A stretch of 64,000 nucleotides of DNA from Panagrolaimus kolymaensis (Eukaryota; Nematoda; Chromadorea; Rhabditida; Panagrolaimidae): NCBI GenBank assembly GCA_028622995.1, contig JAJQJQ010000035.1, positions 1,922,001 to 1,986,000 on the forward strand, in the 5' to 3' direction. This document shows positions 41,861 through 55,867 of the stretch, piece by piece. The position numbers were made by a program, and so were the translations under genes. Below the pieces are notes generated by a model. It was not told where the DNA came from and did no database searches. It worked only from the letters and a program-made list of their open reading frames with translations. Every line of letters starts with the position of its first letter. The first letter of the stretch is position 1.

Positions 41861-43309
41861 TCACAAAAAAATAAGCTTTTTAACATTAAAAAAATTGCTT
41901 CATAAATTTTGGATTGATCGGAATTGAAAAAAATCGGTTTTATCTCCACCTTTAGTTGATGAATAAATAATATTTTAACAACTCAAAGTTGAATAAATTA
42001 AATGAAACTCCATTTATGGGTTCACAAAAAAATAAGCTTTTTAACATTAAAAAAATTGCTTCATAAATTTTGGATTGATCGGAATTGAAAAAAATCGGTT
42101 TTATCTCCACCTTTAGTTGATGAATAAATAATATTTTAACAATTGAAAGTTGAATAAATTAAATGAAATTCCATTTATGGGTTCACAAAAAAATAAGCTT
42201 TTTAACATTAAAAAAATTGCTTCATAAATTTTGGATTGAACGGAATTGAAAAAAATCGGTTTTATCTCCACCTTTAGTTGATGAATAAATAATATTTTAA
42301 CAATTGAAAGTTGAATAAATTAAATGAAATTCCATTTATGGGTTCACAAAAAAATAAGCTTTTTAACATTAAAAAAATTGCTTCATAAATTTTGGATTGA
42401 TCGGAATTGAAAAAAATCGGTTTTATCTCCACCTTTAGTTGATGAATAAATAATATTTTAACAACTCAAAGTTGAATAAATTAAATGAAACTCCATTTAT
42501 GGGTTCACAAAAAAATAAGCTTTTTAACATTAAAAAAATTGCTTCATAAATTTTGGATTGATCGGAATTGAAAAAAATCGGTTTTATCTCCACCTTTAGT
42601 TGATGAATAAATAATATTTTAACAATTGAAAGTTGAATAAATTAAATGAAATTCCATTTATGGGTTCACAAAAAAATAAGCTTTTTAACATTAAAAAAAT
42701 TGCTTCATAAATTTTGGATTGATCGGAATTGAAAAAAATCGGTTTTATCTCCACCTTTAGTTGATGAATAAATAATATTTTAACAATTGAAAGTTGAATA
42801 AATTAAATGAAATTCCATTTATGGGTTCACAAAAAAATAAGCTTTTTAACATTAAAAAAATTGCTTCATAAATTTTGGATTGATCGGAATTGAAAAAAAT
42901 CGGTTTTATCTCCACCTTTAGTTGATGAATAAATAATATTTTAACAACTCAAAGTTGAATAAATTAAATGAAACTCCATTTATGGGTTCACAAAAAAATA
43001 AGCTTTTTAACATTAAAAAAATTGCTTCATAAATTTTGGATTGATCGGAATTGAAAAAAATCGGTTTTATCTCCACCTTTAGTTGATGAATAAATAATAT
43101 TTTAACAATTGAAAGTTGAATAAATTAAATGAAATTCCATTTATGGGTTCACAAAAAAATAAGCTTTTTAACATTAAAAAAATTGCTTCATAAATTTTGG
43201 ATTGATCGGAATTGAAAAAAATCGGTTTTATCTCCACCTTTAGTTGATGAATAAATAATATTTTAACAACTCAAAGTTGAATAAATTAAATGAAACTCCA
43301 TTTATGGGT
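41861..43309. repeat. Nine-monomer rearranged unit between higher-order repeats
   Basis: Monomers 261-269 read b a a* b a a b a b. This can be derived from the 14-monomer unit by deletions (no a after a*, and a shortened middle) but does not match it in full. It separates copies 2 and 3 and is best read as a product of out-of-register exchange. Confidence 0.7.
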
Positions 43310-45563
43310 TCACAAAAAAATAAGCTTTTTAACATTAAAAAAATTGCTTCATAAATTTTGGATTGATCGGAATTGAAAAAAATCGGTTTTATCTCCACCT
43401 TTAGTTGATGAATAAATAATATTTTAACAATTGAAAGTTGAATAAATTAAATGAAATTCCATTTATGGGTTCACAAAAAAATAAGCTTTTTAACATTAAA
43501 AAAATTGCTTCATAAATTTTGGATTGATCGGAATTGAAAAAAATCGGTTTTATCTCCACCTTTAGTTGATGAATAAATAATATTTTAACAATTGAAAGTT
43601 GAATAAATTAAATGAAATTCCATTTATGGGTTCACAAAAAAATAAGCTTTTTAACATTAAAAAAATTGCTTCATAAATTTTGGATTGATCGGAATTGAAA
43701 AAAATCGGTTTTATCTCCACCTTTAGTTGATGAATAAATAATATTTTAACAACTCAAAGTTGAATAAATTAAATGAAACTCCATTTATGGGTTCACAAAA
43801 AAATAAGCTTTTTAACATTAAAAAAATTGCTTCATAAATTTTGGATTGATCGGAATTGAAAAAAATCGGTTTTATCTCCACCTTTAGTTGATGAATAAAT
43901 AATATTTTAACAATTGAAAGTTGAATAAATTAAATGAAATTCCATTTATGGGTTCACAAAAAAATAAGCTTTTTAACATTAAAAAAATTGCTTCATAAAT
44001 TTTGGATTGATCGGAATTGAAAAAAATCGGTTTTATCTCCACCTTTAGTTGATGAATAAATAATATTTTAACAATTGAAAGTTGAATAAATTAAATGAAA
44101 TTCCATTTATGGGTTCACAAAAAAATAAGCTTTTTAACATTAAAAAAATTGCTTCATAAATTTTGGATTGATCGGAATTGAAAAAAATCGGTTTTATCTC
44201 CACCTTTAGTTGATGAATAAATAATATTTTAACAACTCAAAGTTGAATAAATTAAATGAAACTCCATTTATGGGTTCACAAAAAAATAAGCTTTTTAACA
44301 TTAAAAAAATTGCTTCATAAATTTTGGATTGATCGGAATTGAAAAAAATCGGTTTTATCTCCACCTTTAGTTGATGAATAAATAATATTTTAACAACTCA
44401 AAGTTGAATAAATTAAATGAAACTCCATTTATGGGTTCACAAAAAAATAAGCTTTTTAACATTAAAAAAATTGCTTCATAAATTTTGGATTGATCGGAAT
44501 TGAAAAAAATCGGTTTTATCTCCACCTTTAGTTGATGAATAAATAATATTTTAACAACTCAAAGTTGAATAAATTAAATGAAACTCCATTTATGGGTTCA
44601 CAAAAAAATAAGCTTTTTAACATTAAAAAAATTGCTTCATAAATTTTGGATTGATCGGAATTGAAAAAAATCGGTTTTATCTCCACCTTTAGTTGATGAA
44701 TAAATAATATTTTAACAATTGAAAGTTGAATAAATTAAATGAAATTCCATTTATGGGTTCACAAAAAAATAAGCTTTTTAACATTAAAAAAATTGCTTCA
44801 TAAATTTTGGATTGATCGGAATTGAAAAAAATCGGTTTTATCTCCACCTTTAGTTGATGAATAAATAATATTTTAACAACTCAAAGTTGAATAAATTAAA
44901 TGAAACTCCATTTATGGGTTCACAAAAAAATAAGCTTTTTAACATTAAAAAAATTGCTTCATAAATTTTGGATTGATCGGAATTGAAAAAAATCGGTTTT
45001 ATCTCCACCTTTAGTTGATGAATAAATAATATTTTAACAATTGAAAGTTGAATAAATTAAATGAAATTCCATTTATGGGTTCACAAAAAAATAAGCTTTT
45101 TAACATTAAAAAAATTGCTTCATAAATTTTGGATTGAACGGAATTGAAAAAAATCGGTTTTATCTCCACCTTTAGTTGATGAATAAATAATATTTTAACA
45201 ATTGAAAGTTGAATAAATTAAATGAAATTCCATTTATGGGTTCACAAAAAAATAAGCTTTTTAACATTAAAAAAATTGCTTCATAAATTTTGGATTGATC
45301 GGAATTGAAAAAAATCGGTTTTATCTCCACCTTTAGTTGATGAATAAATAATATTTTAACAATTGAAAGTTGAATAAATTAAATGAAATTCCATTTATGG
45401 GTTCACAAAAAAATAAGCTTTTTAACATTAAAAAAATTGCTTCATAAATTTTGGATTGATCGGAATTGAAAAAAATCGGTTTTATCTCCACCTTTAGTTG
45501 ATGAATAAATAATATTTTAACAACTCAAAGTTGAATAAATTAAATGAAATTCCATTTATGGGT
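43310..45563. repeat. 14-monomer higher-order repeat, copy 3
   Basis: Monomers 270-283 repeat the order of copies 1 and 2. The only difference at the diagnostic sites is in the last monomer (45403), which is ACTC with T148 in place of C148. The a* monomer is at 45081. Confidence 0.88.
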
Positions 45564-45885
45564 TCACAAAAAAATAAGCTTTTTAACATTAAAAAAATTG
45601 CTTCATAAATTTTGGATTGATCGGAATTGAAAAAAATCGGTTTTATCTCCACCTTTAGTTGATGAATAAATAATATTTTAACAATTGAAAGTTGAATAAA
45701 TTAAATGAAATTCCATTTATGGGTTCACAAAAAAATAAGCTTTTTAACATTAAAAAAATTGCTTCATAAATTTTGGATTGATCGGAATTGAAAAAAATCG
45801 GTTTTATCTCCACCTTTAGTTGATGAATAAATAATATTTTAACAACTCAAAGTTGAATAAATTAAATGAAACTCCATTTATGGGT
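44920..45885. repeat. Six-monomer segment shared with 46208-47173, copy 1
   Basis: Order a, a*, a, ACTC-T148, a, b. It is repeated eight monomers (1288 bp) later as monomers 288-293. The ACTC-T148 monomer, rare in this domain, is in the fourth position of both copies (45403 and 46691). Confidence 0.75.
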
Positions 45886-46207
45886 TCACAAAAAAATAAG
45901 CTTTTTAACATTAAAAAAATTGCTTCATAAATTTTGGATTGATCGGAATTGAAAAAAATCGGTTTTATCTCCACCTTTAGTTGATGAATAAATAATATTT
46001 TAACAACTCAAAGTTGAATAAATTAAATGAAATTCCATTTATGGGTTCACAAAAAAATAAGCTTTTTAACATTAAAAAAATTGCTTCATAAATTTTGGAT
46101 TGATCGGAATTGAAAAAAATCGGTTTTATCTCCACCTTTAGTTGATGAATAAATAATATTTTAACAACTCAAAGTTGAATAAATTAAATGAAACTCCATT
46201 TATGGGT

Positions 46208-47173
46208 TCACAAAAAAATAAGCTTTTTAACATTAAAAAAATTGCTTCATAAATTTTGGATTGATCGGAATTGAAAAAAATCGGTTTTATCTCCACCTTT
46301 AGTTGATGAATAAATAATATTTTAACAATTGAAAGTTGAATAAATTAAATGAAATTCCATTTATGGGTTCACAAAAAAATAAGCTTTTTAACATTAAAAA
46401 AATTGCTTCATAAATTTTGGATTGAACGGAATTGAAAAAAATCGGTTTTATCTCCACCTTTAGTTGATGAATAAATAATATTTTAACAATTGAAAGTTGA
46501 ATAAATTAAATGAAATTCCATTTATGGGTTCACAAAAAAATAAGCTTTTTAACATTAAAAAAATTGCTTCATAAATTTTGGATTGATCGGAATTGAAAAA
46601 AATCGGTTTTATCTCCACCTTTAGTTGATGAATAAATAATATTTTAACAATTGAAAGTTGAATAAATTAAATGAAATTCCATTTATGGGTTCACAAAAAA
46701 ATAAGCTTTTTAACATTAAAAAAATTGCTTCATAAATTTTGGATTGATCGGAATTGAAAAAAATCGGTTTTATCTCCACCTTTAGTTGATGAATAAATAA
46801 TATTTTAACAACTCAAAGTTGAATAAATTAAATGAAATTCCATTTATGGGTTCACAAAAAAATAAGCTTTTTAACATTAAAAAAATTGCTTCATAAATTT
46901 TGGATTGATCGGAATTGAAAAAAATCGGTTTTATCTCCACCTTTAGTTGATGAATAAATAATATTTTAACAATTGAAAGTTGAATAAATTAAATGAAATT
47001 CCATTTATGGGTTCACAAAAAAATAAGCTTTTTAACATTAAAAAAATTGCTTCATAAATTTTGGATTGATCGGAATTGAAAAAAATCGGTTTTATCTCCA
47101 CCTTTAGTTGATGAATAAATAATATTTTAACAACTCAAAGTTGAATAAATTAAATGAAACTCCATTTATGGGT
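46208..47173. repeat. Six-monomer segment shared with 44920-45885, copy 2
   Basis: Monomers 288-293 repeat the types of monomers 280-285, including the rare ACTC-T148 monomer. Confidence 0.75.
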
Positions 47174-47656
47174 TCACAAAAAAATAAGCTTTTTAACATT
47201 AAAAAAATTGCTTCATAAATTTTGGATTGATCGGAATTGAAAAAAATCGGTTTTATCTCCACCTTTAGTTGATGAATAAATAATATTTTAACAATTGAAA
47301 GTTGAATAAATTAAATGAAATTCCATTTATGGGTTCACAAAAAAATAAGCTTTTTAACATTAAAAAAATTGCTTCATAAATTTTGGATTGATCGGAATTG
47401 AAAAAAATCGGTTTTATCTCCACCTTTAGTTGATGAATAAATAATATTTTAACAACTCAAAGTTGAATAAATTAAATGAAACTCCATTTATGGGTTCACA
47501 AAAAAATAAGCTTTTTAACATTAAAAAAATTGCTTCATAAATTTTGGATTGATCGGAATTGAAAAAAATCGGTTTTATCTCCACCTTTAGTTGATGAATA
47601 AATAATATTTTAACAACTCAAAGTTGAATAAATTAAATGAAACTCCATTTATGGGT

Positions 47657-47978
47657 TCACAAAAAAATAAGTTTTTTAACATTAAAAAAATTGCTTCATA
47701 AATTTTGGATTGATCGGAATTAAAAAAAATCGGTTTTATCTCCACCTTTAGTTGATGAATAAATAATATTTTAACAACTCAAAGTTGAATAAATTAAATG
47801 AAACTCCATTTATGGGTTCACAATAAAATAAGCATTTTAACATTAAAAAAATTGCTTCATAAATTTTGGATTGATCGGAATTGAAAAAAATCGGTTTTAT
47901 CTCCACCTTTAGTTGATGAATAAATAATATTTTAACAACTCAAAGTTGAATAAATTAAATGAAATTCCATTTATGGGT
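47657..47978. repeat. Two-monomer patch of domain IV type inserted at a domain boundary
   Basis: Monomer 297 is TA-ACTC-C. Monomer 298 carries the double change A7T (47824) and T17A (47834) with G66, ACTC and T148. The same ordered pair occurs only at 23024-23345 and 30591-30912, inside blocks A and B. The neighbours here are C16/G66 types on both sides. The patch sits exactly between domain V and the following ATTG domain. Confidence 0.88.
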
Positions 47979-49910
47979 TCACAAAAAAATAAGCTTTTTA
48001 ACATTAAAAAAATTGCTTCATAAATTTTGGATTGAACGGAATTGAAAAAAATCGGTTTTATCTCCACCTTTAGTTGATGAATAAATAATATTTTAACAAT
48101 TGAAAGTTGAATAAATTAAATGAAATTCCATTTATGGGTTCACAAAAAAATAAGCTTTTTAACATTAAAAAAATTGCTTCATAAATTTTGGATTGATCGG
48201 AATTGAAAAAAATCGGTTTTATCTCCACCTTTAGTTGATGAATAAATAATATTTTAACAATTGAAAGTTGAATAAATTAAATGAAATTCCATTTATGGGT
48301 TCACAAAAAAATAAGCTTTTTAACATTAAAAAAATTGCTTCATAAATTTTGGATTGAACGGAATTGAAAAAAATCGGTTTTATCTCCACCTTTAGTTGAT
48401 GAATAAATAATATTTTAACAATTGAAAGTTGAATAAATTAAATGAAATTCCATTTATGGGTTCACAAAAAAATAAGCTTTTTAACATTAAAAAAATTGCT
48501 TCATAAATTTTGGATTGATCGGAATTGAAAAAAATCGGTTTTATCTCCACCTTTAGTTGATGAATAAATAATATTTTAACAATTGAAAGTTGAATAAATT
48601 AAATGAAATTCCATTTATGGGTTCACAAAAAAATAAGCTTTTTAACATTAAAAAAATTGCTTCATAAATTTTGGATTGAACGGAATTGAAAAAAATCGGT
48701 TTTATCTCCACCTTTAGTTGATGAATAAATAATATTTTAACAATTGAAAGTTGAATAAATTAAATGAAATTCCATTTATGGGTTCACAAAAAAATAAGCT
48801 TTTTAACATTAAAAAAATTGCTTCATAAATTTTGGATTGATCGGAATTGAAAAAAATCGGTTTTATCTCCACCTTTAGTTGATGAATAAATAATATTTTA
48901 ACAATTGAAAGTTGAATAAATTAAATGAAATTCCATTTATGGGTTCACAAAAAAATAAGCTTTTTAACATTAAAAAAATTGCTTCATAAATTTTGGATTG
49001 AACGGAATTGAAAAAAATCGGTTTTATCTCCACCTTTAGTTGATGAATAAATAATATTTTAACAATTGAAAGTTGAATAAATTAAATGAAATTCCATTTA
49101 TGGGTTCACAAAAAAATAAGCTTTTTAACATTAAAAAAATTGCTTCATAAATTTTGGATTGATCGGAATTGAAAAAAATCGGTTTTATCTCCACCTTTAG
49201 TTGATGAATAAATAATATTTTAACAATTGAAAGTTGAATAAATTAAATGAAATTCCATTTATGGGTTCACAAAAAAATAAGCTTTTTAACATTAAAAAAA
49301 TTGCTTCATAAATTTTGGATTGAACGGAATTGAAAAAAATCGGTTTTATCTCCACCTTTAGTTGATGAATAAATAATATTTTAACAATTGAAAGTTGAAT
49401 AAATTAAATGAAATTCCATTTATGGGTTCACAAAAAAATAAGCTTTTTAACATTAAAAAAATTGCTTCATAAATTTTGGATTGATCGGAATTGAAAAAAA
49501 TCGGTTTTATCTCCACCTTTAGTTGATGAATAAATAATATTTTAACAATTGAAATTTGAATAAATTAAATGAAATTCCATTTATGGGTTCACAAAAAAAT
49601 AAGCTTTTTAACATTAAAAAAATTGCTTCATAAATTTTGGATTGAACGGAATTGAAAAAAATCGGTTTTATCTCCACCTTTAGTTGATGAATAAATAATA
49701 TTTTAACAATTGAAAGTTGAATAAATTAAATGAAATTCCATTTATGGGTTCACAAAAAAATAAGCTTTTTAACATTAAAAAAATTGCTTCATAAATTTTG
49801 GATTGATCGGAATTGAAAAAAATCGGTTTTATCTCCACCTTTAGTTGATGAATAAATAATATTTTAACAATTGAAAGTTGAATAAATTAAATGAAATTCC
49901 ATTTATGGGT
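47979..49910. repeat. Six tandem 322-bp dimers (A58 then T58)
   Basis: Monomers 299-310 alternate GAACGG and GATCGG without exception, so a dimer was the unit of amplification. Each dimer has one GATC site lost, which would turn a GATC-cutter ladder from 161 to 322 bp here. Confidence 0.88.
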
Positions 49911-52900
49911 TCACAAAAAAATAAGCTTTTTAACATTAAAAAAATTGCTTCATAAATTTTGGATTGATCGGAATTGAAAAAAATCGGTTTTATCTCCACC
50001 TTTAGTTGATGAATAAATAATATTTTAACAATTGAAAGTTGAATAAATTAAATGAAATTCCATTTATGGGTTCACAAAAAAATAAGCTTTTTAACATTAA
50101 AAAAATTGCTTCATAAATTTTGGATTGAACGGAATTAAAAAAAATCGGTTTTATCTCCACCTTTAGTTGATGAATAAATAATATTTTAACAATTGAAAGT
50201 TGAATAAATTAAATGAAATTCCATTTATGGGTTCACAAAAAAATAAGCTTTTTAACATTAAAAAAATTGCTTCATAAATTTTGGATTGAACGGAATTGAA
50301 AAAAATCGGTTTTATCTCCACCTTTAGTTGATGAATAAATAATATTTTAACAATTGAAAGTTGAATAAATTAAATGAAATTCCATTTATGGGTTCACAAA
50401 AAAATAAGCTTTTTAACATTAAAAAAATTGCTTCATAAATTTTGGATTGAACGGAATTGAAAAAAATCGGTTTTATCTCCACCTTTAGTTGATGAATAAA
50501 TAATATTTTAACAATTGAAAGTTGAATAAATTAAATGAAATTCCATTTATGGGTTCACAAAAAAATAAGCTTTTTAACATTAAAAAAATTGCTTCATAAA
50601 TTTTGGATTGATCGGAATTGAAAAAAATCGGTTTTATCTCCACCTTTAGTTGATGAATAAATAATATTTTAACAATTGAAAGTTGAATAAATTAAATGAA
50701 ATTCCATTTATGGGTTCACAAAAAAATAAGCTTTTTAACATTAAAAAAATTGCTTCATAAATTTTGGATTGAACGGAATTGAATAAAATCGGTTTTATCT
50801 CCACCTTTAGTTGATGAATAAATAATATTTTAACAATTGAAAGTTGAATAAATTAAATGAAATTCCATTTATGGGTTCACAAAAAAATAAGCTTTTTAAC
50901 ATTAAAAAAATTGCTTCATAAATTTTGGATTGATCGGAATTGAAAAAAATCGGTTTTATCTCCACCTTTAGTTGATGAATAAATAATATTTTAACAATTG
51001 AAAGTTGAATAAATTAAATGAAATTCCATTTATGGGTTCACAAAAAAATAAGCTTTTTAACATTAAAAAAATTGCTTCATAAATTTTGGATTGAACGGAA
51101 TTGAAAAAAATCGGTTTTATCTCCACCTTTAGTTGATGAATAAATAATATTTTAACAATTGAAAGTTGAATAAATTAAATGAAATTCCATTTATGGGTTC
51201 ACAAAAAAATAAGCTTTTTAACATTAAAAAAATTGCTTCATAAATTTTGGATTGATCGGAATTGAAAAAAATCGGTTTTATCTCCACCTTTAGTTGATGA
51301 ATAAATAATATTTTAACAATTGAAAGTTGAATAAATTAAATGAAATTCCATTTATGGGTTCACAAAAAAATAAGCTTTTTAACATTAAAAAAATTGCTTC
51401 ATAAATTTTGGATTGAACGGAATTGAAAAAAATCGGTTTTATCTCCACCTTTAGTTGATGAATAAATAATATTTTAACAATTGAAAGTTGAATAAATTAA
51501 ATGAAATTCCATTTATGGGTTCACAAAAAAATAAGCTTTTTAACATTAAAAAAATTGCTTCATAAATTTTGGATTGAACGGAATTGAAAAAAATCGGTTT
51601 TATCTCCACCTTTAGTTGATGAATAAATAATATTTTAACAATTGAAAGTTGAATAAATTAAATGAAATTCCATTTATGGGTTCACAAAAAAATAAGCTTT
51701 TTAACATTAAAAAAATTGCTTCATAAATTTTGGATTGAACGGAATTGAAAAAAATCGGTTTTATCTCCACCTTTAGTTGATGAATAAATAATATTTTAAC
51801 AATTGAAAGTTGAATAAATTAAATGAAATTCCATTTATGGGTTCACAAAAAAATAAGCTTTTTAACATTAAAAAAATTGCTTCATAAATTTTGGATTGAA
51901 CGGAATTGAAAAAAATCGGTTTTATCTCCACCTTTAGTTGATGAATAAATAATATTTTAACAATTGAAAGTTGAATAAATTAAATGAAATTCCATTTATG
52001 GGTTCACAAAAAAATAAGCTTTTTAACATTAAAAAAATTGCTTCATAAATTTTGGATTGAACGGAATTGAAAAAAATCGGTTTTATCTCCACCTTTAGTT
52101 GATGAATAAATAATATTTTAACAATTGAAAGTTGAATAAATTAAATGAAATTCCATTTATGGGTTCACAAAAAAATAAGCTTTTTAACATTAAAAAAATT
52201 GCTTCATAAATTTTGGATTGAACGGAATTGAAAAAAATCGGTTTTATCTCCACCTTTAGTTGATGAATAAATAATATTTTAACAATTGAAAGTTGAATAA
52301 ATTAAATGAAATTCCATTTATGGGTTCACAAAAAAATAAGCTTTTTAACATTAAAAAAATTGCTTCATAAATTTTGGATTGATCGGAATTGAAAAAAATC
52401 GGTTTTATCTCCACCTTTAGTTGATGAATAAATAATATTTTAACAATTGAAAGTTGAATAAATTAAATGAAATTCCATTTATGGGTTCACAAAAAAATAA
52501 GCTTTTTAACATTAAAAAAATTGCTTCATAAATTTTGGATTGAACGGAATTGAAAAAAATCGGTTTTATCTCCACCTTTAGTTGATGAATAAATAATATT
52601 TTAACAATTGAAAGTTGAATAAATTAAATGAAATTCCATTTATGGGTTCACAAAAAAATAAGCTTTTTAACATTAAAAAAATTGCTTCATAAATTTTGGA
52701 TTGATCGGAATTGAAAAAAATCGGTTTTATCTCCACCTTTAGTTGATGAATAAATAATATTTTAACAATTGAAAGTTGAATAAATTAAATGAAATTCCAT
52801 TTATGGGTTCACAAAAAAATAAGCTTTTTAACATTAAAAAAATTGCTTCATAAATTTTGGATTGAACGGAATTGAAAAAAATCGGTTTTATCTCCACCTT

Positions 52901-55867
52901 TAGTTGATGAATAAATAATATTTTAACAATTGAAAGTTGAATAAATTAAATGAAATTCCATTTATGGGTTCACAAAAAAATAAGCTTTTTAACATTAAAA
53001 AAATTGCTTCATAAATTTTGGATTGATCGGAATTGAAAAAAATCGGTTTTATCTCCACCTTTAGTTGATGAATAAATAATATTTTAACAATTGAAAGTTG
53101 AATAAATTAAATGAAATTCCATTTATGGTTTCACAAAAAAATAAGCTTTTTAACATTAAAAAAATTGCTTCATAAATTTTGGATTGAACGGAATTGAAAA
53201 AAATCGGTTTTATCTCCACCTTTAGTTGATGAATAAATAATATTTTAACAATTGAAAGTTGAATAAATTAAATGAAATTCCATTTATGGGTTCACAAAAA
53301 AATAAGCTTTTTAACATTAAAAAAATTGCTTCATAAATTTTGGATTGATCGGAATTGAAAAAAATCGGTTTTATCTCCACCTTTAGTTGATGAATAAATA
53401 ATATTTTAACAATTGAAAGTTGAATAAATTAAATGAAATTCCATTTATGGGTTCACAAAAAAATAAGCTTTTTAACATTAAAAAAATTGCTTCATAAATT
53501 TTGGATTGAACGGAATTGAAAAAAATCGGTTTTATCTCCACCTTTAGTTGATGAATAAATAATATTTTAACAATTGAAAGTTGAATAAATTAAATGAAAT
53601 TCCATTTATGGGTTCACAAAAAAATAAGCTTTTTAACATTAAAAAAATTGCTTCATAAATTTTGGATTGATCGGAATTGAAAAAAATCGGTTTTATCTCC
53701 ACCTTTAGTTGATGAATAAATAATATTTTAACAATTGAAAGTTGAATAAATTAAATGAAATTCCATTTATGGGTTCACAAAAAAATAAGCTTTTTAACAT
53801 TAAAAAAATTGCTTCATAAATTTTGGATTGAACGGAATTGAAAAAAATCGGTTTTATCTCCACCTTTAGTTGATGAATAAATAATATTTTAACAATTGAA
53901 AGTTGAATAAATTAAATGAAATTCCATTTATGGGTTCACAAAAAAATAAGCTTTTTAACATTAAAAAAATTGCTTCATAAATTTTGGATTGAACGGAATT
54001 GAAAAAAATCGGTTTTATCTCCACCTTTAGTTGATGAATAAATAATATTTTAACAATTGAAAGTTGAATAAATTAAATGAAATTCCATTTATGGGTTCAC
54101 AAAAAAATAAGCTTTTTAACATTAAAAAAATTGCTTCATAAATTTTGGATTGATCGGAATTGAAAAAAATCGGTTTTATCTCCACCTTTAGTTGATGAAT
54201 AAATAATATTTTAACAATTGAAAGTTGAATAAATTAAATGAAATTCCATTTATGGGTTCACAAAAAAATAAGCTTTTTAACATTAAAAAAATTGCTTCAT
54301 AAATTTTGGATTGAACGGAATTGAAAAAAATCGGTTTTATCTCCACCTTTAGTTGATGAATAAATAATATTTTAACAATTGAAAGTTGAATAAATTAAAT
54401 GAAATTCCATTTATGGGTTCACAAAAAAATAAGCTTTTTAACATTAAAAAAATTGCTTCATAAATTTTGGATTGAACGGAATTGAAAAAAATCGGTTTTA
54501 TCTCCACCTTTAGTTGATGAATAAATAATATTTTAACAATTGAAAGTTGAATAAATTAAATGAAATTCCATTTATGGGTTCACAAAAAAATAAGCTTTTT
54601 AACATTAAAAAAATTGCTTCATAAATTTTGGATTGAACGGAATTGAAAAAAATCGGTTTTATCTCCACCTTTAGTTGATGAATAAATAATATTTTAACAA
54701 TTGAAAGTTGAATAAATTAAATGAAATTCCATTTATGGGTTCACAAAAAAATAAGCTTTTTAACATTAAAAAAATTGCTTCATAAATTTTGGATTGAACG
54801 GAATTGAAAAAAATCGGTTTTATCTCCACCTTTAGTTGATGAATAAATAATATTTTAACAATTGAAAGTTGAATAAATTAAATGAAATTCCATTTATGGG
54901 TTCACAAAAAAATAAGCTTTTTAACATTAAAAAAATTGCTTCATAAATTTTGGATTGATCGGAATTGAAAAAAATCGGTTTTATCTCCACCTTTAGTTGA
55001 TGAATAAATAATATTTTAACAATTGAAAGTTGAATAAATTAAATGAAATTCCATTTATGGGTTCACAAAAAAATAAGCTTTTTAACATTAAAAAAATTGC
55101 TTCATAAATTTTGGATTGAACGGAATTGAAAAAAATCGGTTTTATCTCCACCTTTAGTTGATGAATAAATAATATTTTAACAATTGAAAGTTGAATAAAT
55201 TAAATGAAATTCCATTTATGGGTTCACAAAAAAATAAGCTTTTTAACATTAAAAAAATTGCTTCATAAATTTTGGATTGATCGGAATTGAAAAAAATCGG
55301 TTTTATCTCCACCTTTAGTTGATGAATAAATAATATTTTAACAATTGAAAGTTGAATAAATTAAATGAAATTCCATTTATGGGTTCACAAAAAAATAAGC
55401 TTTTTAACATTAAAAAAATTGCTTCATAAATTTTGGATTGAACGGAATTGAAAAAAATCGGTTTTATCTCCACCTTTAGTTGATGAATAAATAATATTTT
55501 AACAATTGAAAGTTGAATAAATTAAATGAAATTCCATTTATGGGTTCACAAAAAAATAAGCTTTTTAACATTAAAAAAATTGCTTCATAAATTTTGGATT
55601 GAACGGAATTGAAAAAAATCGGTTTTATCTCCACCTTTAGTTGATGAATAAATAATATTTTAACAATTGAAAGTTGAATAAATTAAATGAAATTCCATTT
55701 ATGGGTTCACAAAAAAATAAGCTTTTTAACATTAAAAAAATTGCTTCATAAATTTTGGATTGATCGGAATTGAAAAAAATCGGTTTTATCTCCACCTTTA
55801 GTTGATGAATAAATAATATTTTAACAACTGAAAGTTGAATAAATTAAATGAAATTCCATTTATGGGT
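47979..55867. repeat. Domain VI: ATTG-T148 monomers with A58/T58 dimer structure (299-347)
   Basis: Every copy is C16, ATTG-type and T148, except for the hybrid ACTG in the last monomer. G66 is nearly universal (A66 at 50072). Variation is almost only at position 58. Strict alternation GAACGG/GATCGG runs from 47979 to 49910 (six 322-bp dimers) and from 52165 to 53774 (five dimers). A run of six GAACGG monomers lies at 51360-52325. Private changes are G128T at 49555, A69T at 50784 and G160T at 53129. Confidence 0.9.

Larger units (their letters stand above)
31557..47656. repeat. Domain V: interleaved C16/G66 types a (ATTG-T148) and b (ACTC-C148)
   Basis: Nearly all monomers 197-296 are C16 and G66. 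Two haplotypes alternate irregularly: a, with ATTG and T148, and b, with ACTC and C148. A third type, a*, is a with A58. Sites 122, 124 and 148 are tightly linked here. The exceptions are ACTC-T148 copies at 45403, 45886 and 46691. Single odd monomers are TA-ATTG-T at 32523, T108A at 34240 and C86T at 35828. The order of a and b repeats as a 14-monomer unit in the right half. Confidence 0.9.

Noticed and set aside
47657..47978. Insertion of a mobile element at the domain boundary
   Set aside because: The patch is two intact satellite monomers in phase. There are no terminal repeats, target-site duplications or foreign sequence.
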